DNA from: Salinibacterium amurskyense
GTDB taxonomy: Bacteria > Actinomycetota > Actinomycetes > Actinomycetales > Microbacteriaceae
DNA: 64,000 nucleotides
Direction: 5' to 3'
Assembly (NCBI RefSeq): GCF_002797685.1
Contig: NZ_PGFH01000003.1
Location: 1-64,000 of the forward strand
The notes beneath the pieces are model-generated. The model saw only the letters and a program-made list of their open reading frames with translations, did not search any database and was not told where the DNA came from. Positions within the stretch are counted from its first letter, which is position 1, and the number at the start of each line of letters is the position of its first letter. This document shows positions 1 through 7,987 of the stretch, piece after piece. The position numbers and the translations under genes are program-made.

Positions 1-86
1 TACATTCCGAACCCGGAAGCTAAGACTCTCTGCGCCGATGGTACTGCAAGGGGGACCTTGTGGGAGAGTAGGACACCGCCGGACTT
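1..86 (+). rRNA. rrf: 5S ribosomal RNA, 3' part (cut by window start)
   Basis: The first bases match the conserved second half of bacterial 5S rRNA: the CATTCCGAACCCGGAAGCTAAG block at the start, the GCCGATGGTACTGC block (about 35-48) and the closing GGGAGAGTAGGACACCGCCGG stretch. The 5' part lies outside the window, so this is the end of an rrn operon read on the plus strand. It is followed directly by a strong hairpin terminator. The 3' end is placed to within a few bases. Confidence 0.95.
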
Positions 87-96
87 AAATTGTGAG

Positions 97-123
97 AAAG
101 CCACACCCTCGGGTGTGGCTTTC
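97..123 (+). terminator. rrn operon terminator
   Basis: Perfect inverted repeat AAAGCCACACCC / GGGTGTGGCTTT with a two-base loop, followed by TC-rich sequence, directly behind the 5S rRNA. It marks the end of the ribosomal operon. Confidence 0.88.
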
Positions 124-186
124 TTGCGTTAACCAACCATTGTCGACAACCACCCGAAGTGCCGATAGCTAGCGCATCGGCAGGGC

Positions 187-864
187 TTACGGCGCTACAT
201 CCACCCACTCGGCGCCCGCGGGCTCGAGAGTGCCAGCGCCGGCCGTGACGCCGGCAACGCGGGCAGCGAGATCAACTGCGCCCGGAGCGTCCGTTGCTAG
301 CGTGAGAACCGCCTGCGCCGCGTAGTCCGTGCCGAGAACTGTCACTCCGTGCTGGCGCAGCTCGGCTTCTACGCGTCCGGCATCTGCATGGGACAAGGCC
401 AAGCGAAATAGCTCACGGCGTTCGCGGACCACGAGGCGGTGCTGGGCTCGAGCTCCATCGATGGCTAGTGCCGCGGCATCCGAGTAAGCACGAATCAGGC
501 CACCAGTGCCCAGAAGGGTCCCTCCGAAATAGCGGGAGACCACGGCGACGCAATCGATGAGATTGCGGCCATTGAGCACATCAAGGATGGGTCGCCCTGC
601 AGTGCCGGAAGGTTCGCCATCATCATTGGAGCGTCGCACTTGCGAGGGCTCTGTTGCTGAGCCGAGTACGAACGCGGAGCAGTGGTGACGGGCATCCCAG
701 TGAGTCTTGCGGGCGAGTTCAATGACGTCGCGGGCATCCGCCTCGCTTGCGACTCGCACCACGGTGCAGAGAAAGCGGGAGCGCTTTACTTCGAGCTCGG
801 CTTCAGCCGTGGCGCCGGGGCCTCCGCGAAGCGTGTATTCGAGCATCCACCCATTGTGGCTCAT
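187..864 (-). CDS. YigZ/IMPACT family protein
   Basis: A 225-residue protein of the YigZ (IMPACT/UPF0029) family, which carries an N-terminal IMPACT domain and a C-terminal DUF1949-like domain. Seen: the family motif DGEPSGTAGRP (about 82-92) and YFGGTLLGTGG (about 112-122) with nearby SRYFGG context. The family binds ribosomes or nucleic acid and is linked to translation control in eukaryotes; the bacterial role is unsettled. The frame is open much further upstream, but family length and the first homologous residues point to the ATG at 864 (an ATG at 846 is a second choice). It is divergent from the small membrane gene at 956, with unusual heptamer tandem repeats between them. Confidence 0.88.
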   Translation of the reverse strand: MSHNGWMLEYTLRGGPGATAEAELEVKRSRFLCTVVRVASEADARDVIELARKTHWDARHHCSAFVLGSATEPSQVRRSNDDGEPSGTAGRPILDVLNGRNLIDCVAVVSRYFGGTLLGTGGLIRAYSDAAALAIDGARAQHRLVVRERRELFRLALSHADAGRVEAELRQHGVTVLGTDYAAQAVLTLATDAPGAVDLAARVAGVTAGAGTLEPAGAEWVDVAP

Positions 865-941
865 GGGGACAGTGTCTGATGCTTGGCGCTTGGCGCTTGA
901 CGGGTCACAGGTGCTGGGTGCTGGGTGCTCTGCGTCGGGCG

Positions 942-947
942 TAGGCT
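942..947 (+). promoter_or_regulatory. -10 element for leaderless SCO4848-like gene
   Basis: TAGGCT ends 8 nt before the ATG at 956, with no Shine-Dalgarno in the gap. This fits a TANNNT actinobacterial -10 with transcription starting at or next to the start codon. Confidence 0.5.
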
Positions 948-955
948 TGAGAACC

Positions 956-1171
956 ATGGAGTTGTTTGCCGCAATCGTTCTATTCGTCAGCGCACTGTTC
1001 AATGTCGTCGCCTGGCCCCGCTTCTTCAAGCGTGTGAGCGGCGACCCGCGAGCTCGCGATTCCGCTGGCAAGCCGACGGCGTTTTATCGGGTGCATGCGG
1101 TACTGCTGGGGATTGCTATTGCGATCGCAGCGGCATCCGTGTTCGCGGGTATTTTGCTGCTCAGCAGCTAA
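956..1171 (+). CDS. SCO4848-type small membrane protein
   Basis: A 71-residue protein with two hydrophobic helices (about 3-20 and 46-68) joined by a short loop. The loop has WPRFFKR and the GKPTAFYRVHAVL block, typical of the SCO4848 family of small actinobacterial inner-membrane proteins whose function is unknown. It starts at the ATG at 956, eight bases after a TAGGCT -10 element, so the message is probably leaderless. Recognition rests on the PTAFYxVH block and the size. Confidence 0.75.
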   Translation: MELFAAIVLFVSALFNVVAWPRFFKRVSGDPRARDSAGKPTAFYRVHAVLLGIAIAIAAASVFAGILLLSS

Positions 1172-1411
1172 CGCAGCGTTGTCGTCGGAGCGGGTTTTGC
1201 TCGCATCCGTGGCGACACTGCCGGCTGTAAGCGGTCAAGGGCGTTGAGGAGATAGTCGCGGAGCACGTTCGCGTGGAGGTATCGTGATCGTGGTTCCACC
1301 AAGTGGGCAGCTCTGTAGTCGGCGCCGAGTTCGTGACGTTCCGTGGAAGTTCTCGGCGTTAACCCGGGTATGTGGGTGGAGTTGTCAGTATCGTCGCCCA
1401 GTATAGGGAGT
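1172..1411. other. Intergenic region upstream of the FolP2-like gene
   Basis: 240 bases. A minus-strand frame here could encode a short peptide containing LVEPRSRYLHANVLRDYLL, but it has no good start or ribosome site, and I do not call it. The last part carries the Shine-Dalgarno AGGGAG (1405-1410) for the next gene. No hairpin or known RNA motif was noticed. Confidence 0.4.
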
Positions 1412-2317
1412 ATGAGTTTTGTGCTCCCTTCGCTGCGGAACCCCCGCCGCACCATCGGCAATCGAACCTTCGATTTTTCGCAGCGCGTGGCGGTGATGGC
1501 GATCGTCAACCGCACGCCCGACTCCTTCTACGACGCCGGCGCAAACTATGTGCTCGAAGATGCTGTGGCAGCGTCGCTGCGAGCGGTACGCGATGGCGCT
1601 GACTGGATCGACATCGGGGGTGTGCCGTTCGCTCCGGGTGACCCGCTCAGCGTCGAAGAGGAGTGCGATCGTGTGGTGCCGGTTGTCGAGGCACTGCGAG
1701 CAGAATCCGATGTCGTTATCTCTGTGGACACCTTCCACTCAGAAGTTGCGCGGCGCAGCATCGCCGCTGGCGCCACGGTGATCAACGACACCACGGGGCT
1801 CAGCGATCCGGATCTTGCCCGCGTTGTCGCCGACAGCGAGGCGTCGCTGATCCTGGTGCATTCGCGGGCCCAGCCGCGAACCCAGTTCGCTCGTCCGCAG
1901 TACGACGATGTCGCTATTGAGGTACGGGACTTTCTCGAGAGCCGAGTCGAGCGGGCTATGGACGCGGGGGTTCCGGATGACCGTCTCTTTGTTGATCCCG
2001 GGCATGACCTCAACAAGAACACGCTGCATAGCCTTGAGCTCACGCGTCGCCTCGATGTGATCACCGACCTGGGTCTGCCCACGCTCGTCGCCCTATCGAA
2101 CAAAGACTTTGTCGGTGAAGTGCTCGAAAAGCCGAAGCGCCAGCGTCTCGAAGGCTCGCTCGCGGCCGCGGTGGCCTGCGTGCTGAACGGCGCCCGCGTC
2201 GTGCGCGTGCACGAAGTGGCCGAGACGGTGGATGCCGTACGAATGGCTGAAGCGATTCTTGGGCTCCGCGAGCCGGCGGTGCTGAAGCACAACATGTCCG
2301 ACGCCAACGAAAGGTAG
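1412..2317 (+). CDS. Dihydropteroate synthase-like protein, FolP2 type
   Basis: A 301-residue TIM-barrel protein related to dihydropteroate synthase (DHPS), but of the FolP2 type known from mycobacteria. Seen: IVNRTPDSFYD (31-41), DIGGVPFAPG (67-76), SVDTF (104-108), INDTTG (124-129), LSNKDFVGE (228-236) and VRVHEV (264-269). True DHPS has a (S/T)xRPG loop where this protein has VPFAPG, and a GxSRK stretch where it has LSNKD. The mycobacterial FolP2 paralogue is reported not to act as DHPS, so folate synthesis should not be assumed. The start at 1412 has a good AGGGAG ribosome site. The next gene starts 3 bases after its stop, so the two form an operon. Confidence 0.85.
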   Translation: MSFVLPSLRNPRRTIGNRTFDFSQRVAVMAIVNRTPDSFYDAGANYVLEDAVAASLRAVRDGADWIDIGGVPFAPGDPLSVEEECDRVVPVVEALRAESDVVISVDTFHSEVARRSIAAGATVINDTTGLSDPDLARVVADSEASLILVHSRAQPRTQFARPQYDDVAIEVRDFLESRVERAMDAGVPDDRLFVDPGHDLNKNTLHSLELTRRLDVITDLGLPTLVALSNKDFVGEVLEKPKRQRLEGSLAAAVACVLNGARVVRVHEVAETVDAVRMAEAILGLREPAVLKHNMSDANER

Positions 2318-2320
2318 ACC

Positions 2321-3064
2321 GTGGCCGCTGCATCCGACATCCACTCCCTGACTGCAGGAACTGCACTGACCGACGAGCAACTGCTCGCGAGCTACGCCGT
2401 GGCTGATCGAGCGAAGCCGTGGTTGCGCGCTAACTTCGTGTCGAGCATCGACGGGGCCGCTACTCATGAGGGCGTTTCGGGAGGTCTCGGAACACCGGCG
2501 GACGGGCGCGTGTTTCCTCTGCTGCGCAGACTCGCGGATGTCATCGTCGTGGGAGCGGGCACCGTGCGTCACGAGGGCTACCGCAATCTCGCCCTCGACG
2601 AGGAGTCGGTGTCCTGGCGAACCGCAAATGGACTCAGCGCGCAGCCGCCCTTCGCGATTGTTACCGCATCACTGCGGTTGGAGCCAAAAGACCTCGAGTC
2701 GTACGCCACACGGCCGTTCGTGATCACCACCGAGAAAGCTTCCGCTGAGCAACGCAAACGTATCGAAGAAGTCGCGGACGTCATCGTGGCGGGGGAGTCG
2801 CAAGTTGACACCGTGGAGTTGAAGCACGTGCTGACGGAGCGCGGGTATCCTCAACTGCACAGCGAAGGCGGGCCGACACTGTTCGCTACGATGATCGCCC
2901 AAGGCGTTGTCGACGAGCTGTGCCTTACCGTCAGTCCACGACTCGAGGGTGGGTCTGCGCGTCGCATTGTCGACGCCGCCGATGCGACCCCGCAAGACAT
3001 GATGCTGGCCCACGCTTTAAGCGCTCCGGATGGGACGCTGCTGCTGCGCTACACGCGCTCGTAA
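2321..3064 (+). CDS. Pyrimidine reductase family protein (RibD C-terminal domain)
   Basis: A 247-residue stand-alone RibD_C/dihydrofolate-reductase-fold protein. Seen: NFVSSIDGAAT (about 38-48), the VVGAGTVRHEGY stretch (about 75-86) and LHSEGGPTL (about 178-186), which form the NADPH and substrate site in this family. Members reduce the riboflavin intermediate or, as shown for mycobacterial Rv2671, dihydrofolate. There is no deaminase domain. It starts at a GTG 3 bases after the stop of the FolP2-like gene, so it is translationally linked to it, which favours a pterin or folate-related substrate (inference). It converges with the serine deaminase gene. Confidence 0.82.
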   Translation: MAAASDIHSLTAGTALTDEQLLASYAVADRAKPWLRANFVSSIDGAATHEGVSGGLGTPADGRVFPLLRRLADVIVVGAGTVRHEGYRNLALDEESVSWRTANGLSAQPPFAIVTASLRLEPKDLESYATRPFVITTEKASAEQRKRIEEVADVIVAGESQVDTVELKHVLTERGYPQLHSEGGPTLFATMIAQGVVDELCLTVSPRLEGGSARRIVDAADATPQDMMLAHALSAPDGTLLLRYTRS

Positions 3065-3076
3065 GCGTGTTGGCTG

Positions 3077-4525
3077 CTAGCACTCGACGACGTTGACGGC
3101 GAGGCCACCCATCGACGTCTCTTTGTAGCGCGAGCTCATATCCTTGCCGGTCTCGGCCATCGTGATGATGACCTCGTCGAGCGAGACTCGGTGAGTGCCG
3201 TCGCCCCACAGGGCCATCTTGGCGGCGTTAATGGCCTTGGCCGCAGCAATGGCATTGCGTTCGATGCAGGGAATCTGCACTAGGCCGCCGATGGGGTCAC
3301 ACGTGAGTCCAAGATTGTGCTCCATCGCGATCTCCGCAGCGTTCTCGACCTGCTCGGGCGTTCCGCCCAGAATCTCGGCCAAACCCGCAGCCGCCATAGA
3401 GGAGGCTGAGCCGACCTCTCCCTGGCATCCGACCTCTGCGCCCGAGATGGAGGCCATGCGCTTGTAGAGCGCGCCCACAGCGGCGCTGGCCAGCAAGAAG
3501 CGCACGGTTGCGTCATCCTTCATCGCTTGGTCGGCGTCTTTCATGCCGGGAGCGTAATGCGTCGCGTAAAACAGCACGGCGGGGATGATGCCAGCAGCGC
3601 CATTAGTGGGGGCGGTGACAACGCGGCCACCAGATGCGTTCTCTTCGTTGACCGCGAGGGCGACGAGGTTTACCCACTCTTGCCAGAAGGCCGGGTCGCG
3701 ATCGGGGTCTTCGGTGCGCAGTCGCGCGTGCCAATCAGGAGCGCGGCGGCGCACATTGAGTGTGCCCGGCAAGTTGCCGGTGCGCTCGAGGCTGTTGTTC
3801 TTGCACTCGTCCATGACGTCGCGGATGTGAAGCAGGCCGGCGCGAACCTCCGCCTCAGAGCGGCGGGCGAGCTCGTTGCGCAACATCACGCCACTGAACG
3901 AAAGGCCCTCGGAACGGCAGTGCGCGAGCAGCTGCGCCGCCGTGCGGAACGGCAGGGGATCCGCAACGTGATCGAGACCGTTGCTGCCATCGCGGTTGTC
4001 TCCCTCGCGATAGATGAAACCTCCGCCGATAGAAAAGTAAGTTGCTTCAAGAACGGGCTCGCCGGCATCCGAGAATGCGGCAAAACGCATACCGTTCGGA
4101 TGCCCGTCGAGCACAGTCAGCGGGTGCAGGGCAATCTCGGCCTCGCGGAACGGCACTTCGTGACTGCCGGCCAGGCTGAGAGTTCCGGTCTCTTCGATCC
4201 TCGCGAGAATCTCTTCCATCTCGGTGGGGAGAACTCGGTCGGGGAGTTTTCCCTCTAAACCGATCAGCACAGCGCTCATCGTGCCGTGGCCTGCACCGGT
4301 TGCGGCGAGGGAACCATAGAGGCGCACATTCACGGTGGCGACAGAGTCGAGCATCCCGTGCTCAGCAAGATCAGCGGCGAAGGACGCCGCAGCGCGCATA
4401 GGGCCAACGGTGTGAGAACTCGAAGGGCCGATGCCGACCGTGAAGAGGTCGAAGCTGCTGAGCGGCACTTCTTCGAGAGAAGGAGTGGGTACTTCGGTGG
4501 TGGGGGTCAGATTGCGAATGGCCAC
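3077..4525 (-). CDS. sdaA: L-serine ammonia-lyase, single-chain iron-sulfur type
   Basis: A 482-residue serine deaminase converting L-serine to pyruvate and ammonia in the cytoplasm. Seen: the N-terminal domain with [13 protein letters not shown] (31-43), then the catalytic domain with cysteines in [10 protein letters not shown] and GLTCDPIGG...IPC, which hold the [4Fe-4S] cluster in this family. The chain ends in VVEC; a C-terminal Cys that caps the cluster is known for this enzyme type. It starts at GTG 4525 with a TGGAG ribosome site. A tandem glycine riboswitch sits directly upstream, so expression is probably tied to glycine, which enters serine through glycine hydroxymethyltransferase. 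Confidence 0.96.
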   Translation of the reverse strand: MAIRNLTPTTEVPTPSLEEVPLSSFDLFTVGIGPSSSHTVGPMRAAASFAADLAEHGMLDSVATVNVRLYGSLAATGAGHGTMSAVLIGLEGKLPDRVLPTEMEEILARIEETGTLSLAGSHEVPFREAEIALHPLTVLDGHPNGMRFAAFSDAGEPVLEATYFSIGGGFIYREGDNRDGSNGLDHVADPLPFRTAAQLLAHCRSEGLSFSGVMLRNELARRSEAEVRAGLLHIRDVMDECKNNSLERTGNLPGTLNVRRRAPDWHARLRTEDPDRDPAFWQEWVNLVALAVNEENASGGRVVTAPTNGAAGIIPAVLFYATHYAPGMKDADQAMKDDATVRFLLASAAVGALYKRMASISGAEVGCQGEVGSASSMAAAGLAEILGGTPEQVENAAEIAMEHNLGLTCDPIGGLVQIPCIERNAIAAAKAINAAKMALWGDGTHRVSLDEVIITMAETGKDMSSRYKETSMGGLAVNVVEC

Positions 4526-4571
4526 GGTGACTCCATTTCTTCACCGCACAGCGTCGTACGGGCGTCGTTGA

Positions 4572-4758
4572 GTCCTCTCCGCTCTGTATTGGGCCTGAGA
4601 GTTTCCGCACGCTTGTGGCGTCGCGTTGCCCCGTCGGCGAGTCGGGCAGGGCCGACTACTTTTCAGAGTTGCCTATCCACTGCGGTACTGGGGCCTGAGA
4701 GATTCCCGGAGAGGGTTTGCTCCTACGGCGCCAACCATCGATCGGAAGGACTCTCCCG
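4572..4758 (-). ncRNA. Tandem glycine riboswitch upstream of sdaA
   Basis: Read on the minus strand, this stretch has two glycine-aptamer cores: CTCTCAGGC occurs twice (4693-4701 and 4593-4601). The first core is preceded by GGGAGAGTCC and GTAGGAGCAAACC and followed by the ACTCTGAAAAG that closes the aptamer; the second is closed by GCGGAGAGGACT. This is the two-aptamer gcvT-type layout. It lies about 47 bases before the sdaA start and in the same direction. Aptamer edges are approximate. I did not fold the expression platform, so ON or OFF logic is not claimed. Confidence 0.93.
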
Positions 4759-4848
4759 CGGCGGAATGACGGCTGTTCACTTGTGCCCTCAGCATACACT
4801 CGGGGCCGATTTGGCGGCCGGAAATGTGCACTGAAACAGGTGCTCAGT

Positions 4849-4891
4849 CGAGCACGCGCGGCCGACGGAGAGCCGTGCTCGCGCGTGCTCG
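4849..4891 (-). terminator. Hairpin downstream of the SIP gene
   Basis: Perfect 12-base inverted repeat CGAGCACGCGCG / CGCGCGTGCTCG (4849-4860 and 4880-4891), starting 9 bases after the end of the siderophore-interacting gene. There is no clear T-run, so it could also stabilise the 3' end or be Rho-assisted. Confidence 0.6.
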
Positions 4892-4900
4892 CTGTGTTGC

Positions 4901-5728
4901 TTAGTCTTCGGGGTCGCTCGGGTCGATGGGAGCGTGGTGATCGGCATCCGTGACACCGCGACGCCAGTAGCCGTCGGCGGTTACCTGCTGCTTGGGGAGC
5001 CCCAGCTCGCGGCGGAGATAACGGCGCAGCGGCACCAAGGTTGTCGCTTCGCCGGCGAGGAAGACGAAGGTAGATTCGCCAATCTCGCCGAGGGCACGCA
5101 GCGCAGCTTCCAGTTGTCCGAGGCCATCGCGACGGTAGAACCACTGGGCGTCCATACGGGCGTTGAGCTCCTCGCTGAAGTAACTCTCGACGCTCTCGTC
5201 GGCCACGTCGAACAGCGCGGTGATGCGCACCGAGGTGGGCAACATTTCGATCCAGCGCGATGCAGCTGGAAGCGCGGTTTCGTCGGCGATCAGGATGACG
5301 TGCGTTGCGCCCTGCGGGAGAAGCTTCGAGCCGCGCGGGCCAGCAATGACGATCTCGTCGCCAACTTTTGCTTTTCCGGCCCAGGCGGAGGCGGGACCTT
5401 CGTCACCGTGGACGACGAAATCGATGTCGAGTTCGTGGTGCCCGTCGTGGCTGCGGAAGCCGAGCGGGGTGTAGTCACGGGAGAAGACCTTACCCTCGCC
5501 GACGCGCTTGAGACCGTCTTCAGTCATGGTGGGTGCCGTCAAAACACCGGTGGCGGGGTCGGGGAAGAAGGCCTTGACGTGATCGGTGGGGCCGCTGCTG
5601 ATAAACCCCTCGAGCTCGTCTCCGCTGAGCGTAATGCGAGCGATCGACGGGGCGGGGTAGTTCACGGCGCTCACCGAAAGACGGCGTGCGGCGAGAGGGT
5701 GCTTGACGGATTCGCGTTCAAAAGTCAT
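4901..5728 (-). CDS. Siderophore-interacting protein (SIP), FAD-dependent ferric reductase
   Basis: A 275-residue ViuB/SIP family protein, which binds FAD and uses NAD(P)H or ferredoxin to reduce ferric siderophores in the cytoplasm. Seen: the FAD-binding beta-barrel domain with RDYTPLGF (about 85-92), the WAGKAKVGDEIVIAGPRGS loop (about 116-134) and the C-terminal nucleotide domain with ADETALPA and FLAGEATTL. Length and domain order are normal. A DtxR/IdeR-like box lies about 40 bases upstream, so iron repression is likely. A second SIP-type gene with its own box is at 39324. Confidence 0.93.
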   Translation of the reverse strand: MTFERESVKHPLAARRLSVSAVNYPAPSIARITLSGDELEGFISSGPTDHVKAFFPDPATGVLTAPTMTEDGLKRVGEGKVFSRDYTPLGFRSHDGHHELDIDFVVHGDEGPASAWAGKAKVGDEIVIAGPRGSKLLPQGATHVILIADETALPAASRWIEMLPTSVRITALFDVADESVESYFSEELNARMDAQWFYRRDGLGQLEAALRALGEIGESTFVFLAGEATTLVPLRRYLRRELGLPKQQVTADGYWRRGVTDADHHAPIDPSDPED

Positions 5729-5763
5729 AGATTGTGGGCGCGAGGCGCCGGCTCATTTCGCTA

Positions 5764-5785
5764 AGAAGTTAGGGTTACCTAACTA
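5764..5785 (-). promoter_or_regulatory. DtxR/IdeR-type iron box upstream of SIP gene
   Basis: On the minus strand TTAGGTAACCCTAACTTCT matches 14 of 19 positions of the DtxR consensus TWAGGTTAGSCTAACCTWA. Its core is a perfect inverted repeat GTTAGG-N4-CCTAAC (5768-5783). A -10-like TACAGT (5785-5790) adjoins it, so bound repressor would cover the start of transcription. Confidence 0.75.
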
Positions 5786-5893
5786 CTGTAGCTCGCCGGG
5801 CTGGTGAGGGCTAGGGAGAGTTGCTTCGAATTGCCTTTGAAGCGTCCACGCGCTGAGGTCCTTAGCCCTGAGGCTACGCGCCGTCGCGGTGTT

Positions 5894-7246
5894 CTAGCTC
5901 TGGGCGGCCAGCGTCGTGCTGATTGAGATTTCGCCCTCGAGCGAGCGGTGCACGGGGCACTTATCGGCGATGACGAGGAGCGAATCGCGTTGCTCGTCGG
6001 TGAGATCACCGTCGAAGGTGAGTTCGCGCGTAAAGTGCTCGACCATTCCCTCGGTCGACGTGCAGTGGTCGCAGTCGGCGGCTTTGATCCGTTCGCGCGT
6101 GAGCCGTACGCTGACGCCCTTGAGAGGCATCTTTTTGCGATCGGCGTACATACGAATCGTGATCGAGGTGCAGCTGCCGAGGCCCGCCAAAATGAAGTCG
6201 TACGGGGCCGGGCCGTGGTTTTCGCTGAGCGGTGCGGGTTCGTCGGAAATGATCTCGTGACCGGAAGCAAACACGCGTTGTTCGTAGCGCGCGGGCCCGC
6301 TCTCGGTGACGATGACGGCACTGCCGTCGACTGTCACTGTGGCGCTCGGGTTGACCACAGGCGCTGACGCAGTTGCCGATGCAGGCGCTGACGCAGTCGC
6401 AGGCGCCGTTGCAGACGCAGTCGCAGGCGCCGTTGCGGTAGAAGCCGCCGTCGAGTTCGACGGCGCGGTGTGAGGTGCGGCAGCAGCATCGGCGCGATCG
6501 AAAGCGTAGCGGGCGGCCCACGCGGCAATCATGCTCGCAGCGAAGGCAGCGTCATCCCGGTCGCTCAGTAGGTGGTCGGCGCCATCCAAGGCGACGAAGG
6601 ACTTCGGATGCCGTGCCGCATCGAAAATTTCGCGAGCGTTGTCGACGCCCACCGTCTGGTCAATCGGGGAATGCAGCACCAGCAACGCGGCATCCAAGTC
6701 CCGTAGGCGTTCGCTTTGCGGCTGAGAAGCGATGTCGTCGAGCAGTTGCTTGCGGATGCGGAAAGGGCGGCCGCCCAATTGAACCGTTGCTTCTCCCTCC
6801 GCCACAATCTCGGCGCTGGCGTGGGAGAAGAGGTTGCTGATGTGAGCGGGGTCGCTCGGGCTGCCGAGAGTTGCTACGGCGCGGGCTGAGGGCACGCGGT
6901 GAGCGGCGGCCAACACAGCAGCACCTCCGAGGGAATGACCGATGAGGATGGTCGGCGCGCGGTAGTTGTCACGGAGATACTCGGTGGCGGCAACGACGTC
7001 GTCGATGTTCGAACTGAAGTTGGTGTTGGAGAAGTCTCCGTCGGATCCGCCCAGTCCAGTGAAGTCGAAACGTAGTACGGCGATGCCGTAATCGCCGAGT
7101 GCGCGAGAGATGCGAGACGCAGCGAAAGAGTCTTTGGAGCAGGTGAAGCAGTGCGCAAAGAGCGCATACGCCGAGGGCGTTCCCTCGGGAAGGTCGAGGC
7201 GGGCGGCAAGCATCGTGCCGTTGGAGCCGGGAAATTCAATCTTCAT
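5894..7246 (-). CDS. Alpha/beta hydrolase-OsmC fusion protein
   Basis: A 450-residue two-domain protein. The N-terminal part (about 1-250) is an alpha/beta hydrolase with nucleophile motif GHSLGG (about 103-108) and a late DGADHLL stretch. The C-terminal part (about 300-450) is an OsmC/Ohr-like domain with two cysteines in GSCTSIT and DKCPVHRSL, as expected for peroxide-reducing thiols. A linker of Ala, Thr, Ser and Pro (about 258-298) joins them and is built from DNA repeats. Fusions of this type are known in actinobacteria; the substrate is unknown. An Ohr/OsmC role in organic peroxide removal, with a hydrolase that may supply the substrate, is inference. Confidence 0.88.
   Translation of the reverse strand: MKIEFPGSNGTMLAARLDLPEGTPSAYALFAHCFTCSKDSFAASRISRALGDYGIAVLRFDFTGLGGSDGDFSNTNFSSNIDDVVAATEYLRDNYRAPTILIGHSLGGAAVLAAAHRVPSARAVATLGSPSDPAHISNLFSHASAEIVAEGEATVQLGGRPFRIRKQLLDDIASQPQSERLRDLDAALLVLHSPIDQTVGVDNAREIFDAARHPKSFVALDGADHLLSDRDDAAFAASMIAAWAARYAFDRADAAAAPHTAPSNSTAASTATAPATASATAPATASAPASATASAPVVNPSATVTVDGSAVIVTESGPARYEQRVFASGHEIISDEPAPLSENHGPAPYDFILAGLGSCTSITIRMYADRKKMPLKGVSVRLTRERIKAADCDHCTSTEGMVEHFTRELTFDGDLTDEQRDSLLVIADKCPVHRSLEGEISISTTLAAQS
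6345..6460. repeat. Coding minisatellite in hydrolase-OsmC linker
   Basis: Imperfect tandem copies built on GCAGGCGCTGACGCAG and GTCGCAGGCGCCGTTGC units, encoding an Ala/Thr/Ser/Pro linker on the minus strand. Such tracts can change length between strains without breaking the frame when the unit is a multiple of three. Confidence 0.7.
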
Positions 7247-7342
7247 CGTTCGCTACCGCCTTGTTCTTTGCTGCTCCCAGCGTCTCGCAGGGAGTTACAG
7301 AGTGCAACGTCGCCGGGGGCGCGGTTTCTTCCCTTAACCGCA

Positions 7343-7379
7343 CAACGGCCGGCGAAGAGCATGTCTTCACCGGCCGTTG
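7343..7379 (-). terminator. Hairpin after septum-formation-like lipoprotein gene
   Basis: Inverted repeat with 15 of 16 paired bases: CAACGGCCGG-C-GAAGA against TCTTC-A-CCGGCCGTTG with a short loop. It lies 12 bases after the lipoprotein stop codon. No T-run is evident on the minus strand. Confidence 0.65.
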
Positions 7380-7391
7380 GAGTGTGGCTAG

Positions 7392-7892
7392 TTACAGTCC
7401 GGAGCCTGCGAGCGAACCGGTGATCTGGTCGCCGGAGGGGTCATAAATGAGGCACAGGATCTCGCGGTCGCCCTCAGACCAGCTGCCCTCGGTGGGGTAG
7501 TACCAGGAGAAGTCGTACACGGAGTCGTCGTACTCGACACCCATGAAGGTGCTGAATTCGGCGTAGCAGTCGTTAGTGGCCTGCTCTTCGATGACGCTGT
7601 CACCGGGGAAATCGCCATCGGCGAGGTACGAAGCGGCGTACACTTCAGCGTCGTGCGGCTCAGCGCAGTCGATGGTCTTCGTGCTGGAGACCTCTCCACC
7701 GTCTTGGTTGCCGACTTCGCAGTCACCAATAACGAGGCTGAAAATGTCTTGCGTAGTGCCCGGGCCGGAGTCAACGGCGTCGCCGATTTGGTCGGTTACC
7801 TGATCGAGGATGCTGCATCCGCTCAGGGCCACGGCGGCGGCGGCTACCGCGGCAATGGCGATCGTGCGGCGCCAGATTGTCTCTGTCGACAT
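7392..7892 (-). CDS. Septum-formation-family lipoprotein
   Basis: A 166-residue secreted lipoprotein. Seen: a short Arg-containing N-terminus, a hydrophobic segment and the lipobox LSGC (about 24-27), so the mature chain should be lipid-anchored outside the membrane. The rest is acidic with spaced cysteines (GDCEVG, IDCAEPHDAEVY, NDCYAEF, ILCLIYD). The CxxPHDAEVY block is the hallmark of the actinobacterial septum-formation domain family. Its exact role is not known. It stands alone between the fusion gene and hisN, with a hairpin behind it. Confidence 0.8.
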   Translation of the reverse strand: MSTETIWRRTIAIAAVAAAAVALSGCSILDQVTDQIGDAVDSGPGTTQDIFSLVIGDCEVGNQDGGEVSSTKTIDCAEPHDAEVYAASYLADGDFPGDSVIEEQATNDCYAEFSTFMGVEYDDSVYDFSWYYPTEGSWSEGDREILCLIYDPSGDQITGSLAGSGL

Positions 7893-7987
7893 AGAAGTAG
7901 GTCTCTTTCGTGTGAATGTGTCGCGCTTCGTACTGCATAAGCCTACTTAACACAGGCTTTTCACAGGTAACGAAAGAGGGTGAACTC

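Noticed and set aside
1168-1515. Minus-strand frame with a protein-like stretch (ADYRAAHLVEPRSRYLHANVL)
   Set aside because: No convincing start codon or ribosome site; about one third lies antisense to the FolP2-like gene. Kept as unannotated intergenic sequence.
6345-6460. CRISPR-like repeats
   Set aside because: The repeats are in frame, have no spacers of constant length and encode an Ala-rich linker; a coding minisatellite explains them.
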